A stretch of 64,000 nt of DNA from Halomonas korlensis (GCF_900116705.1 NZ_FPBP01000006.1:62001-126000), one strand, 5' to 3'. Numbered from the stretch's first letter, positions 46,975-56,936 are shown. Notes: a model not told the origin generated them from the sequence alone. A program made the numbers and translations.

Positions 46975-47994
46975 TCAGGCGCCCTGGTGCCGGCGTCCCT
47001 TGGTCCAGCGCTGCTTGGCGTACTTGCGCAGGTTGGCCACGTTGTCGGTCTCGTCGACGATGTCCTGACCGAGAATCGTCTCGATGACATCCTCCATGGT
47101 GATGAGCCCGACCCAGGTGCCCAGTTCGTCGTAGACGACACAGAGGTGCTGGCGGTCCAGCACCATCGAGGTGAAGATGTGCTCGACGTTGTCCTCGGCG
47201 TTCACCGACTTCACCGGATGCATGATCGACTTGAGCTCGGCCGTATCGTCCGCGTGGTAGGTGTCAGCCTTGTGCACATAGCCAAGGGCGTTCTCGCCGC
47301 CATCCATTACCGGGAAGCGGGTAAACGCCGAGCGTCCGAGCGCCTTGTCGAACTCGGCCACGGTCATCTGCGGCTTGACCGTCACGCAGACGGTGCGCGG
47401 GGTCATCGCCTCCTTCACTGGAATATCGTGCAGGTTGAGAATGTTGGTGATAACCCGGGTCTCGTCCGGGTCCAGCGACTTCTCCTCCAGGCCGATCTGT
47501 GCCAGCGCCTTGATTTCGCCGCGCATGTCGGTGTCCTGGCTATCCTTGCCGATACGGTTGGTGATTCGCTCGGAGAGCCAGATGAAGGGCTTGAGAATCC
47601 ACACCATGCCATCCAGCGTCGGCGCGAGCATAGGCGACAATTGACGCCAGTAGCTGGCGCCGATGGTCTTGGGGATGATCTCCGAGAGAATCAGGATCAG
47701 CAGCGTCATCACTGCCGAGGCGGCCCCTAACCAGGCTTCGCCGAACACCACCGTGACTTGAGCCCCCACGCCGGTGGCCCCCACCGTGTGGGCGATGGTG
47801 TTGAGCGTAAGGATTGCCGCCAACGGCTGGTCGATATTCTGTTTCAGCTTGGCGAGCCGGGTATGCAGCGCGGGTCGGGTATCGCGCAGCCGGGCGATAT
47901 AGCTTGGCGTCAGGGACAGCAGCGCCGCTTCGAGCAACGAGCAAACAAAGGAGACGCCGATAGATAACACGGCAAAGGCTACCAGCAGGATCAT
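46975..47994 (-). CDS. CNNM/HlyC family protein (DUF21 and two CBS domains)
   Basis: A 339-residue membrane protein with the DUF21 transmembrane domain (about residues 1-150: MILLVAFAVLSIGVSFVCSLLEAALLSL, ILTLNTIAHTVGATGVGAQV, AVMTLLILILSEIIPKTIG) and two CBS domains (ALGRSAFTRFPVMDGGENALGYVHKAD and HLCVVYDELGTWVGLITMEDVIETILG). Relatives are linked to Mg and Co efflux. The frame is open upstream to 48210, but that extension includes the decayed secF tail (48128-48225), so I place the start at the ATG 47994, which has GAGG upstream and begins at the membrane domain. A C-terminal CorC domain is absent. Confidence 0.88.
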   Translation of the reverse strand: MILLVAFAVLSIGVSFVCSLLEAALLSLTPSYIARLRDTRPALHTRLAKLKQNIDQPLAAILTLNTIAHTVGATGVGAQVTVVFGEAWLGAASAVMTLLILILSEIIPKTIGASYWRQLSPMLAPTLDGMVWILKPFIWLSERITNRIGKDSQDTDMRGEIKALAQIGLEEKSLDPDETRVITNILNLHDIPVKEAMTPRTVCVTVKPQMTVAEFDKALGRSAFTRFPVMDGGENALGYVHKADTYHADDTAELKSIMHPVKSVNAEDNVEHIFTSMVLDRQHLCVVYDELGTWVGLITMEDVIETILGQDIVDETDNVANLRKYAKQRWTKGRRHQGA

Positions 47995-48127
47995 ATTGCC
48001 TCGAGGGGGAATAAAGATGTAAGGGGCGATAACGACCCATGAATCATCGTCGATGAACTTGCCGTTGGCAAACTCGACGGGTCCATCATGATAGATGAGG
48101 CCGCCCTCAATCTCACCACGGCGGCGG

Positions 48128-48225
48128 TCAGGGCAGCTGCTCTTCCTTTTTTGTCCATTTCCTTCTTTACTCAAGAGAACCTCGTTCTCGCGGTTCAGAT
48201 GCATGGTCACCAGTTGGGTTGAGCC
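48128..48225 (-). pseudogene. Decayed copy of the secF 3' end
   Basis: This stretch aligns with the last 95 bases of the intact secF (49705-49798), in the same orientation: GTCAGGGCAGCTG is identical at the stop end, and CTCGCGGTTCAGATGCATGGTCACCAG matches CTCGCGGTCTAGATGCACGGTCAACAG at 23 of 27. Translated, ACCATGCATCTGAACCGCGAG corresponds to TVHLDRE and GAAGAGCAGCTGCCCTGA to EEQLP-stop, but a net five-base insertion shifts the frame. It fills part of the 375-base gap between CNNM and hmp. Confidence 0.75.
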
Positions 48226-48304
48226 CCCCGATGCCGAGCAGCGGGGTACGCTGTGTCGGCCCCATGAGACCGTGCCATCGAGCGCGATGCGAGTCGCTTC
48301 TTGT

Positions 48305-48340
48305 TTGATTCGGTTAAAAGAGGCATTCTAAATACCACTT
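48305..48340 (+). promoter_or_regulatory. Probable NsrR site and promoter of hmp
   Basis: AAGAGGCATTCTAAATACCACTT at 48318-48340 has the 11-1-11 structure of the NsrR site AAGATGCATTTNAAATGCATCTT, matching 9 and 8 of 11 in the two halves. A weak -35/-10 pair (TTGATT at 48305-48310 and TCTAAA near 48327-48332) overlaps it. NsrR is the nitric-oxide repressor of hmp in gammaproteobacteria. The site ends 29 bases before the hmp start. Confidence 0.6.
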
Positions 48341-48369
48341 AAATCCCGCACGTCATCCTGGAGGGTCGT

Positions 48370-49569
48370 ATGCTGTCCCAGTCCACCATCGATACGGTCA
48401 AGAGCACCGCCCCGCTACTCGCAGATGAAGGGGAAAAAATCACCCGTTTGTTCTACGAAAAGCTGTTCAATCACCATCCCGAGCTCAAGAACATCTTCAA
48501 CATGGCTAACCAGGCGAAGGGCGAGCAGGCGCGCGCCCTGGCCGATTCGGTGTTCGCCTATGCCAGTCATATCGATCAGCTGGAGGCCTTGGGGCCGGCG
48601 GTCAAGCGCATCGCGCACAAGCATGCCAGCCTTCAGGTGGCCCCGGAGCACTACCCCATCGTCGGCAAATATCTGCTGGAAGCGATTCGTGACCACCTTA
48701 AGCTGCACCACGACGATCCGGTGCTGACAGCGTGGGCAGAGGCCTACGAGGCCCTGGCGGCGATCTTCATCCAGACCGAGGAGGGGATCTACCAGGCGAA
48801 CGAAGCCACGCCCGGCGGCTGGCGCGGCGATCGGGCCTTCATCATCGACAGGGCCGAACCCGAGACCGACGAGATCAAGTCCTTCTATCTGCGGCCGGAA
48901 GACGGCCAGCCGATCGCCGACTTCCGTCCCGGTCAGTACGTGGGAATCAAGACCCAGCCGCCGTCCTCGGAATTCGACGAGATCCGCCAGTACTCGCTAT
49001 CCAGTGCCCCGGGGGATCCCTACTATCGTATTACCGTCAAGGCGGAGGCTACCGGCACCTCGGCCCCCGGCCAGGTCTCCAACTTCCTGCACGATGCCAA
49101 TGTCGGCGACAGGGTCTGGCTGCGGCCGCCTACCGGTGATTTTGTCGTCGAAAAGCGTTCCGAGAGGCCGGTGTTGATCGGCGGGGGTATCGGCATCACG
49201 CCGCTGGTCAGCATGCTGCTCAATGCCGTGCAGCAAGGCTGGGAACTCGAGCATCTGGTGTTTATCCATTGCTGCCGCGACCGCTCGCACCATGTCATGC
49301 ACGATGAGCTTCGCGCGCTGAGTGCGCAGAAGGGCTTCAAGTATTATGTCGCCTACGAGCAGGGGGAGGGGGCCGATCATCTCGGCTATCTGGATACGGA
49401 CATCCTCGAGAAGTGGCTGCCCTTCGAGGGTCGTGGTGACGTTTATTTCTGTGGTCCCACCGCCTTCATGTCGGGCCTGAACATCCTGCTCAAGCGGATG
49501 GGCTACGGCGATGACCAACTCCATTACGAGATCTTCGGGCCGCGTATCCGCTTCAGCGAGGCCTCCTGA
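48370..49569 (+). CDS. hmp: Flavohaemoprotein nitric oxide dioxygenase
   Basis: A 399-residue enzyme (E. coli 396) that oxidises nitric oxide to nitrate. The N-terminal globin domain has the proximal haem ligand His85 in AHKHASLQV, then the FAD-binding RQYSLSSAPGDPYYRI and the NAD-binding GGGIGITPLVSMLL and FCGPTAFM of the ferredoxin reductase domain. GGAGG precedes the ATG. It is preceded by a probable NsrR site and followed by a strong bidirectional terminator. Confidence 0.97.
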   Translation: MLSQSTIDTVKSTAPLLADEGEKITRLFYEKLFNHHPELKNIFNMANQAKGEQARALADSVFAYASHIDQLEALGPAVKRIAHKHASLQVAPEHYPIVGKYLLEAIRDHLKLHHDDPVLTAWAEAYEALAAIFIQTEEGIYQANEATPGGWRGDRAFIIDRAEPETDEIKSFYLRPEDGQPIADFRPGQYVGIKTQPPSSEFDEIRQYSLSSAPGDPYYRITVKAEATGTSAPGQVSNFLHDANVGDRVWLRPPTGDFVVEKRSERPVLIGGGIGITPLVSMLLNAVQQGWELEHLVFIHCCRDRSHHVMHDELRALSAQKGFKYYVAYEQGEGADHLGYLDTDILEKWLPFEGRGDVYFCGPTAFMSGLNILLKRMGYGDDQLHYEIFGPRIRFSEAS

Positions 49570-49631
49570 CATTAGCCATTAGCAAAGCCCTGGTGTCAGC
49601 GAGGCCGCCTGGCAATTGTCGGCATGAAATG

Positions 49632-49664
49632 AAGACGCCACCCGGCTTGCCGGGTGGCGTCTTT
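49632..49664. terminator. Bidirectional terminator between hmp and secF
   Basis: AAGACGCCACCCGGC and GCCGGGTGGCGTCTT are perfect inverted arms around TT, followed by TTTCC on the plus strand and TTTC on the minus strand. It lies 62 bases after the hmp stop and 41 bases from the secF stop, so it can serve both convergent transcripts. Confidence 0.85.
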
Positions 49665-49704
49665 CCATGAGTGAGCGCTACCTGCTGGTGGCGCAGCGCA
49701 GGCG

Positions 49705-50631
49705 TCAGGGCAGCTGTTCTTCCTCGTCGTCCGCCTCCTTTTTCGGCGGGATCAAGTCCTCGCGGTCTAGATGCACGGTCAACAGCAGGGCTGAGGCCAC
49801 GTAGATGGACGAGAAGGTACCGACCACCACGCCGATGATCAGCGCGATCGCGAAGCCCTCGATCATGTCGCCACCCAGCAGCAGCAGCGCCAGGAGGACC
49901 AGCAGGGTGGTGCCGGAGGTCGCCAGGGTGCGCGACAGGGTCATGTTGATCGCTTCGTTGAAGATCGCCGGCATGTCGTCGATGCGTGACTTGCGGATGG
50001 TCTCGCGGATGCGGTCGTAGACCACGATGGTGTCGTTGAGCGAATAGCCGATCACCGCCAGCAAGGCCGCCAGCACCGTCAGGTCGAACTCCCACTGGAA
50101 CAGCGCGAAGGCGCCGAGCACGATGATCACGTCATGCATGAGCGCGAGCAGTGCACCGATGGCGAACTTGTACTGGAAACGGAATGCCACGTAGAGCATC
50201 ACCACGCCCAGGGCCACCAGCAGGCCCATGCCGCTCTGGTCGCGCAGCTGATCGCCCACCTGGGCGCCGACGAACTCGGCGCGCACCAGCTCCACCTGCT
50301 CGCCGGCATCGCGCAGCATGCTGACCACCTGCTCGCCGACATCGGGGTCGAAGGCCTGCTGCAGGCGAATCAGCACCTCGGTGGAGGCACCGAAGGTCTG
50401 CACCGAGACATCACGGAAGCCGGCATTTTCCAGCAACTGACGAACTGCATCCAGACTCGGCGCTGTCGCATATTGCACTTCGACAAGGGTGCCGCCGGTG
50501 AAGTCCAGACCGAGGTTGAGCGTCTGGAACAGCAGCGCGGCGAAGGCCACCAGCAACATCAGACCCGATACCGCGAAGGCGATGCGGCGCTTGCCCATGA
50601 AATCGAACTGTCGAGTCACGAGGGTTTTCAT
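49705..50631 (-). CDS. secF: Protein translocase subunit SecF
   Basis: A 308-residue RND-type membrane protein that partners SecD to pull proteins through the Sec channel using the proton gradient. Six membrane helices are visible, the periplasmic P1 region QYATAPSLDAVRQLLENAGF and the segment GYSLNDTIVVYDRIRETIRKSR, typical of SecF. The ATG at 50631 follows GAGGTGGT; an in-frame GTG two codons earlier is possible. It starts nine bases after secD. Its 3' end is duplicated in decayed form at 48128-48225. Confidence 0.97.
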   Translation of the reverse strand: MKTLVTRQFDFMGKRRIAFAVSGLMLLVAFAALLFQTLNLGLDFTGGTLVEVQYATAPSLDAVRQLLENAGFRDVSVQTFGASTEVLIRLQQAFDPDVGEQVVSMLRDAGEQVELVRAEFVGAQVGDQLRDQSGMGLLVALGVVMLYVAFRFQYKFAIGALLALMHDVIIVLGAFALFQWEFDLTVLAALLAVIGYSLNDTIVVYDRIRETIRKSRIDDMPAIFNEAINMTLSRTLATSGTTLLVLLALLLLGGDMIEGFAIALIIGVVVGTFSSIYVASALLLTVHLDREDLIPPKKEADDEEEQLP

Positions 50632-50640
50632 TACCACCTC

Positions 50641-52491
50641 TTATATCCAGAGCTTCTTGACCGGCTTGCCACCGTAGGTCAGGTTCACCATCGCCCGGGT
50701 CACCATCAGGGCGGTGAACAGCGAGGTGAGAATCCCGATGGACAGGGTCACCGCGAAGCCCTTGACCGGCCCGGTGCCGATCGAGAACAGGATCACCGCC
50801 ACAAGCAGGGTGGTGATGTTGGCATCGACGATCGAGGTGAAGGCACGCTCGTAGCCGGCTTGAATCGCCTGCTGGACCGACAGGCCGGTGCGCAACTCCT
50901 CGCGTATTCGCTCGAAGATCAGCACGTTGGCGTCGACCGCCATGCCCAGCGTCAACACAATACCGGCGATGCCGGGCAGCGTCAGGGTCGCACCGAGCAT
51001 CGACATGACCGCGATCAGCAGCGTCAGGTTGAGGCCGAGCGCGACCGTCGCGAACGCACCGAACACCTTGTAGCGCACCAGCATGAACGCCACGACCAGC
51101 AGCAGGCCGATCTGCACCGAGAGCAGGCCGCGCTCGATGTTCTCGGCGCCGAGGCTTGGCCCGATGGTGCGTTCCTGGGCGAAGTAGATCGGCGCGGCCA
51201 GCGAGCCCGAACGCAGCAGCAGCGCGAGTTCGGCGGCTTCGGTGGGCGAGTCCAGCCCGGTGATGCGAAAGCTGTTGCCCAGCGCGCTCTGGATGGTCGC
51301 CAGGCTGATGATCCCGCGCTCGGTATAGGTCTCGCGCTCGACGACCGGCTCGCCATCCTCCATCACCGTGCGGTCGCGGCTCTTGTGCTCGATGAACAGC
51401 ACCGCCATGTTACGGCCGATGTTGGTGCGCGTGGCACGGTTCATCAGGGTGCCGCCGGTGCCGTCCAGATCGATGTTGACCTGGGGGCGACCGTTCTCGT
51501 CGAAGCTGTGATTGGCGCTGGAGACGCTGTCGCCGGTGATGATCACATCGCGCATCAGATCGGCGCTGCGCGATTCGTCGTTGCGAAAGGGAAAGCTCTG
51601 GGTCTCGTTGTCCGGCGTGTCGGGACGCGCCTCGAGGCGAAACTCCAGGTTGGCGGTCGCGCCCACGATGCGCTTGGCGGCGGTGGTATCCTGAACGCCG
51701 GGCAGCTCGACCACGATGCGATCCGGGCCCTGACGCTGGACCAGTGGCTCGGCCACCCCCAACTCGTTGACACGGTTGCGCAGGGTGGTGAGGTTCTGGT
51801 TGATGGCGTAGTCCTGCAGCTCATTCACCGCCTGATCGGTCATGGTCATCACCAGTCGGGCGCCGCGGTCCTCGCCCTCATTGGCGTAGTCGAAGTCGGG
51901 AAATTCGTGGCTGATCAGGCTGCGTGCCTGGCCGCGGTCCTCGGCATTGGTAAAGACCATGGAAATGGTGCGGTCGTCGATCTCGGTGTCACGATAGCGA
52001 ATCCGCTCGCTGCGCAGCGTTTCGCGCATGGCGCTAGCGTTGACTTCGAGGCGTTGCTCGAGGGCGGCCGCCATGTCGACTTCGAGCAAGAAATGTACGC
52101 CACCGCGCAGGTCCAGGCCCAGGGTCATCGGCGAGGCGGAGAGGCCCTCGAGCCAGGAGGGCGTCGATTCGGCCAGGTTCAGGGCCACCACGAAGTCCTC
52201 GTCGAGGATCTCGGCGATACGGTCGCGGGCGTCGAGCTGGTCATCGTCATCTTCCAGACGCACCAGTAACCGGCCTTCCTCGGCATCCATGGCCTTGATA
52301 GCGATGTCCGCGTCTTCCAGCGCGGAGCGGATGCGTTCGACCTGGCGCTCGTCGATACGCGCGTCGCCCTGAGCGCTGCTGACCTGCACCGCTGGGTCCT
52401 GGGGAAAGAGGTTGGGCAGGGAGTAGATCAGGCCGGTAAGAAGGACAACGAGTATCAGCAGATACTTCCACAGGGGATAACGGTTAAGCAT
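50641..52491 (-). CDS. secD: Protein translocase subunit SecD
   Basis: A 616-residue partner of SecF. N-terminal membrane helix MLNRYPLWKYLLILVVLLTGLIYSLP, the large periplasmic domain with TLGLDLRGGVHFLLEVDM and KRIVGATANLEFRLE, and five C-terminal helices with GMAVDANVLIFERIREELR (conserved transport motif). Order yajC-secD-secF is conserved. Confidence 0.97.
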   Translation of the reverse strand: MLNRYPLWKYLLILVVLLTGLIYSLPNLFPQDPAVQVSSAQGDARIDERQVERIRSALEDADIAIKAMDAEEGRLLVRLEDDDDQLDARDRIAEILDEDFVVALNLAESTPSWLEGLSASPMTLGLDLRGGVHFLLEVDMAAALEQRLEVNASAMRETLRSERIRYRDTEIDDRTISMVFTNAEDRGQARSLISHEFPDFDYANEGEDRGARLVMTMTDQAVNELQDYAINQNLTTLRNRVNELGVAEPLVQRQGPDRIVVELPGVQDTTAAKRIVGATANLEFRLEARPDTPDNETQSFPFRNDESRSADLMRDVIITGDSVSSANHSFDENGRPQVNIDLDGTGGTLMNRATRTNIGRNMAVLFIEHKSRDRTVMEDGEPVVERETYTERGIISLATIQSALGNSFRITGLDSPTEAAELALLLRSGSLAAPIYFAQERTIGPSLGAENIERGLLSVQIGLLLVVAFMLVRYKVFGAFATVALGLNLTLLIAVMSMLGATLTLPGIAGIVLTLGMAVDANVLIFERIREELRTGLSVQQAIQAGYERAFTSIVDANITTLLVAVILFSIGTGPVKGFAVTLSIGILTSLFTALMVTRAMVNLTYGGKPVKKLWI

Positions 52492-52614
52492 GCAAGGCCT
52501 GCCTTGTAGCTAGCGTGGTGCGCTCGCAGGGAATAGGGGCTCGAGACCATCCGCGGATGGTCTCGTTCCGGATTCGTGCACCGTCAGGGGGGCGCACGGC
52601 GTAGCCAGCGTGCG

Positions 52615-52950
52615 TCAGATGGACTTGATGGTGCCCTTGGGCAGCACTTGAGCAACGGCGGCTTTCTGCACACTGATTTCGGTGCCCTCGGCGATTTCCA
52701 TGGTCAGGAACTCGCTGTCGTCGGAAACCTTGGTGATCCGGCCCAGCATGCCGCCGCCGATGACGACTTCGTCACCCTTGGAGAGGCTAGCGATCAGCTG
52801 TTTGTGCTGCTTGGCGCGCTTGGCCTGGGGACGCCACAGCAGAAAGTAGAAGATCGCGACGAAGCCGACCAGCATGACAATCTGAGCGATACCGCCGCCC
52901 GCGGCGCCCGCGTCCTGGGCCATGGCCGGTGAGATGAAGAAGTCCAGCAT
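52615..52950 (-). CDS. yajC: Preprotein translocase subunit YajC
   Basis: A 111-residue single-pass membrane protein. One helix (IAQIVMLVGFVAIFYFLLWRPQAKRAKQH) followed by the conserved KGDEVVIGGGMLGRITKVSDD. It lies 123 bases before secD, and 120 bases after tgt, with a hairpin between. Confidence 0.95.
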   Translation of the reverse strand: MLDFFISPAMAQDAGAAGGGIAQIVMLVGFVAIFYFLLWRPQAKRAKQHKQLIASLSKGDEVVIGGGMLGRITKVSDDSEFLTMEIAEGTEISVQKAAVAQVLPKGTIKSI

Positions 52951-53036
52951 GAAGGTGTGTCTCCTGATGGTTTGACGGAAAGTGGCGTGAGAGGGCCAAG
53001 GTAGGCGCGACAGGAACGCGGTTCGTGTTCACGCCG

Positions 53037-53063
53037 GCCGGTGCCATCCAGGATGGCACCGGC
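53037..53063 (-). terminator. Hairpin between tgt and yajC
   Basis: GCCGGTGCCAT and ATGGCACCGGC form a perfect eleven-pair stem around CCAGG, immediately after the tgt stop. No U tract on the minus strand, so it may partly separate tgt from yajC rather than end transcription. Confidence 0.5.
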
Positions 53064-53070
53064 TCTTAAA

Positions 53071-54219
<1,149 letters not shown>

Positions 54220-55260
54220 TCAGGAACGCTGGCGGGTTAGGAACATCGCATCGCCGTAGCTGAAGAAGGCGTAGCGTTCGGTCACGGCTTCGCGGTAGGC
54301 CACCATCGTGGTCTCGAAGCCGATGAAGGACGCCACCAGCATCATCAGGGTCGATTCCGGCAGGTGGAAGTTGGTCACCAGCGCATCGACGCAGCGCCAC
54401 GCGTAGCCTGGATAGATGAAGATATCGGTCTCGCCGCGAAGGGGGGCGATGTCACCGCTGTCGCTCATCAGGCAGGCGCTTTCCAGGCAGCGCACGCTGG
54501 TCGTGCCGACGGCCACCACCCGACGTCCCGCCGCCTGGGTGGCGCGCACCTGCTCGCAGGCTTTCTCGTCGACCTCGATCCATTCGCTGTGCATCTGATG
54601 CTCGCGGATATCGTCGACGCGCATTGGCTGGAAGGTGCCGGCCCCCACGTGGAGGGTGACGAAGGCGCTATTGACGCCCTTGGCGGCGAGCGCCTCGAGC
54701 AGCGGTTCGTCGAAGTGCAGCCCCGCCGTGGGGGCGGCCACGGCGCCGTCGCGGCGGGCGTAGACGGTCTGGTAGCGCTCGCGGTCGGCAAGCTCGTCGG
54801 CTCGGTCGATGTAAGGCGGAAGCGGCATGTGGCCGTATCGCTCCAGCAGCTCGATCAGCGGTGTCTCGCCGAAAAAGCGCAGCTCGAACAGCGCATCGCG
54901 GCGGCCTTCGACCACGGCGAGAACGTCGCCCTCGAAGCGGATCTCGGTGCCTGGCTTCGGCGTCTTGCTGCTGCGCAGGTGGGCCAGGCCGCGATGGGCG
55001 TCCAGAGGGCGCTCGAGCAGCATCTCGACCTTACCTCCGCTGGCCTTGTGCCCGTGCAGCCGGGCCGGGATCACGCGAGTATCGTTGAACACCAGCAGGT
55101 CGCCGGGCTCGAGCAGCTCGAGCAGGTCGGTGAAGCGGCGATGCGCCAGGGCACCGCGCTCGCCCTCGACGCACAGCAGGCGGCAGTCACTGCGCTGCTG
55201 CGAGGGGTAACGGGCGATCAGCTCGTCGGGGAGATCGAAGTGAAAATCGGCACGCTGCAT
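54220..55260 (-). CDS. queA: S-adenosylmethionine:tRNA ribosyltransferase-isomerase
   Basis: A 346-residue enzyme that adds the epoxycyclopentane ring in queuosine synthesis. [68 protein letters not shown] and [32 protein letters not shown] are family motifs. The start is the ATG at 55260; a longer frame to 55509 reads through the antisense of tRNA-Leu and is not real. It is the first gene of the queA-tgt-yajC-secDF series. Confidence 0.97.
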   Translation of the reverse strand: MQRADFHFDLPDELIARYPSQQRSDCRLLCVEGERGALAHRRFTDLLELLEPGDLLVFNDTRVIPARLHGHKASGGKVEMLLERPLDAHRGLAHLRSSKTPKPGTEIRFEGDVLAVVEGRRDALFELRFFGETPLIELLERYGHMPLPPYIDRADELADRERYQTVYARRDGAVAAPTAGLHFDEPLLEALAAKGVNSAFVTLHVGAGTFQPMRVDDIREHQMHSEWIEVDEKACEQVRATQAAGRRVVAVGTTSVRCLESACLMSDSGDIAPLRGETDIFIYPGYAWRCVDALVTNFHLPESTLMMLVASFIGFETTMVAYREAVTERYAFFSYGDAMFLTRQRS

Positions 55261-55372
55261 GAGAGGCGTTTCGGTCCGGTTGAGAAGATTGAGTTTGCAG
55301 CCGGGTCGCATGGCGATGAGCGGCGAAAGCCGGCAAGGATACCGTCTCAGGCCGATGAAGTCAGCCGAACGA

Positions 55373-55400
55373 TTGACCTGGCACGCGTGCCACGTATAAT
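55373..55400 (+). promoter_or_regulatory. Promoter of tRNA-Leu
   Basis: TTGACC at 55373-55378, 16-base spacer and a perfect TATAAT at 55395-55400, twelve bases before the tRNA begins. A GC-rich short run, GCGTTCGCGC, lies between -10 and the tRNA. Confidence 0.8.
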
Positions 55401-55411
55401 GCGTTCGCGCT

Positions 55412-55498
55412 GCCGGCGTGGCGGAATTGGTAGACGCAGCGGATTCAAAATCCGCCGCTGGAGACAGTGTGTCGGTTCGAGTCCGACCGCCGGCACCA
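55412..55498 (+). tRNA. tRNA-Leu(CAA)
   Basis: An 87-base tRNA with acceptor arms GCCGGCG and CGCCGGC and an encoded 3' ACCA. The anticodon loop is TTCAAAA inside the stem GCGGA/TCCGC, giving anticodon CAA (codon UUG). A D-loop with GGTAGAC and a long variable arm (class II) and the T loop TTCGAGT are visible. The 3' half, from the anticodon stem on, is repeated at 56937-56993. Confidence 0.97.
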
Positions 55499-55543
55499 TT
55501 AAAAATCAAGCTCTTAGCGGTTCCTTCCGAGCTTGATTCCTTG
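55442..55543. repeat. 102-bp direct repeat, copy 1
   Basis: This copy spans the tRNA-Leu anticodon stem, variable arm, T arm, CCA and 45 bases after it. It is identical to 56937-57038 except one base (G 55529 versus A 57024). It matches the form of an integration core in a tRNA 3' end. Confidence 0.95.
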
Positions 55544-55878
55544 CGTTTTTTCTAACGTGGCAACCGAGAGCCCACCAATTTTTGGGCAGTTTTCCCGTGT
55601 CCGCTTGGTTTTCAGGTGCGGCGTGGCTACCTCACCGCTGTCCAGGATGCTTCGTCATTTCCCTCAACCCTTATTGACGGTTATAGTTGGTTTTCCGCAT
55701 GTTTCATCGTCTCTCAGCGAGACGTGCTCTGCTAAATGGATGTGCCATGCGGGCAGACAAACTCGGAGATGAGAGAAGCCGCGTAAGACGCTCAAGCAGA
55801 TGGGAACGGATACAGAATAACCAAACAAGTCGTGGATAGATGGTATCTGGGAGGTAGGGGTTAGAATTAGAGGATGGG
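55499..55878. other. Unassigned 380-base stretch after tRNA-Leu
   Basis: Holds the tRNA terminator at 55504-55551 and repeat end, then about 330 bases with no supported gene: small open frames exist, but none has a ribosome binding site or recognised protein. GC falls from left to right toward 55860. Confidence 0.5.
55504..55551 (+). terminator. Terminator of tRNA-Leu
   Basis: AATCAAGCTC and GAGCTTGATT form a perfect ten-pair stem (loop 15), followed by CCTTGCG and TTTTTT, starting six bases after the tRNA. The second repeat copy has one mismatch and no T run. Confidence 0.75.
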
Positions 55879-56097
55879 ATGATGGGTATTCAAGACAGGG
55901 ATTATTACTGGAGGAAATCAGGGAGAAGAGAGCCTCGGTTTAAGAAGGTCAATGGTGCGTGGGTAAGAGTTGAGAAGAATAATAGGCCAAGAATAAAGAG
56001 GCTAAACAATAAAGCGACTATTAAGTTGGTTGTTGTGGGTATTTTAGTTATTGGTGCATTATTTTTTGCCGTATTGAGTTACCTTGGTTATAGCTAA
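55879..56097 (+). CDS. Small hypothetical membrane protein of the element
   Basis: A 72-residue AT-rich gene. The N-terminal two thirds are basic (many Arg and Lys, RRKSGRREPRFKKVNGAWVRVEKNN), followed by one membrane helix (LVVVGILVIGALFFAVLSYLG). AGAGGATGGG precedes the ATG; an alternative ATG is next to it. I do not recognise it. Codon and base use differ strongly from the rest of the window, which suggests acquisition with the element. Confidence 0.5.
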   Translation: MMGIQDRDYYWRKSGRREPRFKKVNGAWVRVEKNNRPRIKRLNNKATIKLVVVGILVIGALFFAVLSYLGYS

Positions 56098-56158
56098 TAG
56101 TTTGGGGTCTATAAATTATAAATACAAATAGTGCTTTAGACTTCAGAGAAGAGGATGT

Positions 56159-56278
56159 ATGAAGTTTTCGAAAACGTATGGCGTTAAAAGCGAAAGGTAT
56201 GTAGATTTTTATGACGCAAAATATATGCTTGTAACTTGTGGTGTATTTGTAAACCATGTTGAAGAAAAGGTAAGTTAA
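56159..56278 (+). CDS. Possible 39-residue protein of the element
   Basis: ATG at 56159 follows AGAGGATGT with good spacing and runs 39 codons: MKFSKTYGVKSERYVDFYDA then KYMLVTCGVFVNHVEEKVS. It ends four bases before the convergent stop of the DUF4124 gene. AT-rich like its neighbour. It is the only frame here with a plausible ribosome binding site. Too short for recognition. Confidence 0.35.
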   Translation: MKFSKTYGVKSERYVDFYDAKYMLVTCGVFVNHVEEKVS

Positions 56279-56280
56279 AA

Positions 56281-56769
56281 CTACCTGTCAATTAAGTTAT
56301 GTTTTATTACCTTGCCGTCACAGATAAGGGCGTAGTGATGGCCGCTAGAAAACCTTGGATTATACCAGCGAAATTGCTTGCATTCGTCTCTTTTAAGTCG
56401 CTGTGATGCATAGTTGTTGGGATAGCCAAGGATGGAAATGGTGTCGGTCTCGGACATGCCAACAGCGAGTTGGCCGCGCCCACGAGCCTTAACGATATTG
56501 TTACGCTTGTTGATGCGCTCCAGGTAGGTTAAGCCGTCAGAAGCAGCCATCTCGGATTGGGGCTTAGTGTTGGACCTAGAGCGTGAGCGTAACGGCCGGG
56601 TATGCGCAGCAGGTGGCTGGTAAGTCGTGAGGGAGTCCTGACTGACTCGGGTCGAATTCTCACCGCAGGGGCTATCCTGGAAGATCGTTCGACCGTCGAC
56701 ATCACATCGATACACCTGAGCCTGGGCGGCAAGCGGGAGAAGCAGCAGCGCAGCCAGAAGTCGTTTCAT
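56281..56769 (-). CDS. Exported DUF4124 and SmpA/OmlA-like protein
   Basis: A 162-residue protein with a signal peptide (MKRLLAALLLLPLAAQAQ) and an N-terminal DUF4124 domain (VYRCDVDGRTIFQDSPCGEN, Cys pair). After a basic low-complexity linker the C-terminal half has VGMSETDTISILGYPNNY, the start of a BamE/SmpA-like fold, with a Cys pair. It stands alone in the element with GC between that of the flanks and the small ORFs. The combined form is unusual, but each half is recognisable. Confidence 0.72.
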   Translation of the reverse strand: MKRLLAALLLLPLAAQAQVYRCDVDGRTIFQDSPCGENSTRVSQDSLTTYQPPAAHTRPLRSRSRSNTKPQSEMAASDGLTYLERINKRNNIVKARGRGQLAVGMSETDTISILGYPNNYASQRLKRDECKQFRWYNPRFSSGHHYALICDGKVIKHNLIDR

Positions 56770-56936
56770 TGCCCCTAATTCCTGTGTTTTTTAGCTATAT
56801 TACTAATATACTTTATCAAGTACCAGTGTCCACAAGTTGACGACAAAAACGCAGGTAAAGGCGGATAGAGGCAATGCGGAGCTTCGTAAGCTGTTGCTAG
56901 GAAAGCCAAAGGCAAAAAATGGCATGATGCCGCCTC

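Noticed and set aside
47995-48210. N-terminal extension of the CNNM protein
   Set aside because: Part of it is the decayed secF tail, and the protein family starts at the membrane domain; kept as a note only.
50134-52269. Long plus-strand open frame of 711 residues across secD-secF
   Set aside because: It overlaps two certain genes on the other strand and has shadow-like composition.
54220-55509. Long N-terminal extension of queA through the antisense of tRNA-Leu
   Set aside because: The extension ([15 protein letters not shown] and similar) is a well-known false protein made by reading a tRNA backwards, and QueA homology begins at 55260.
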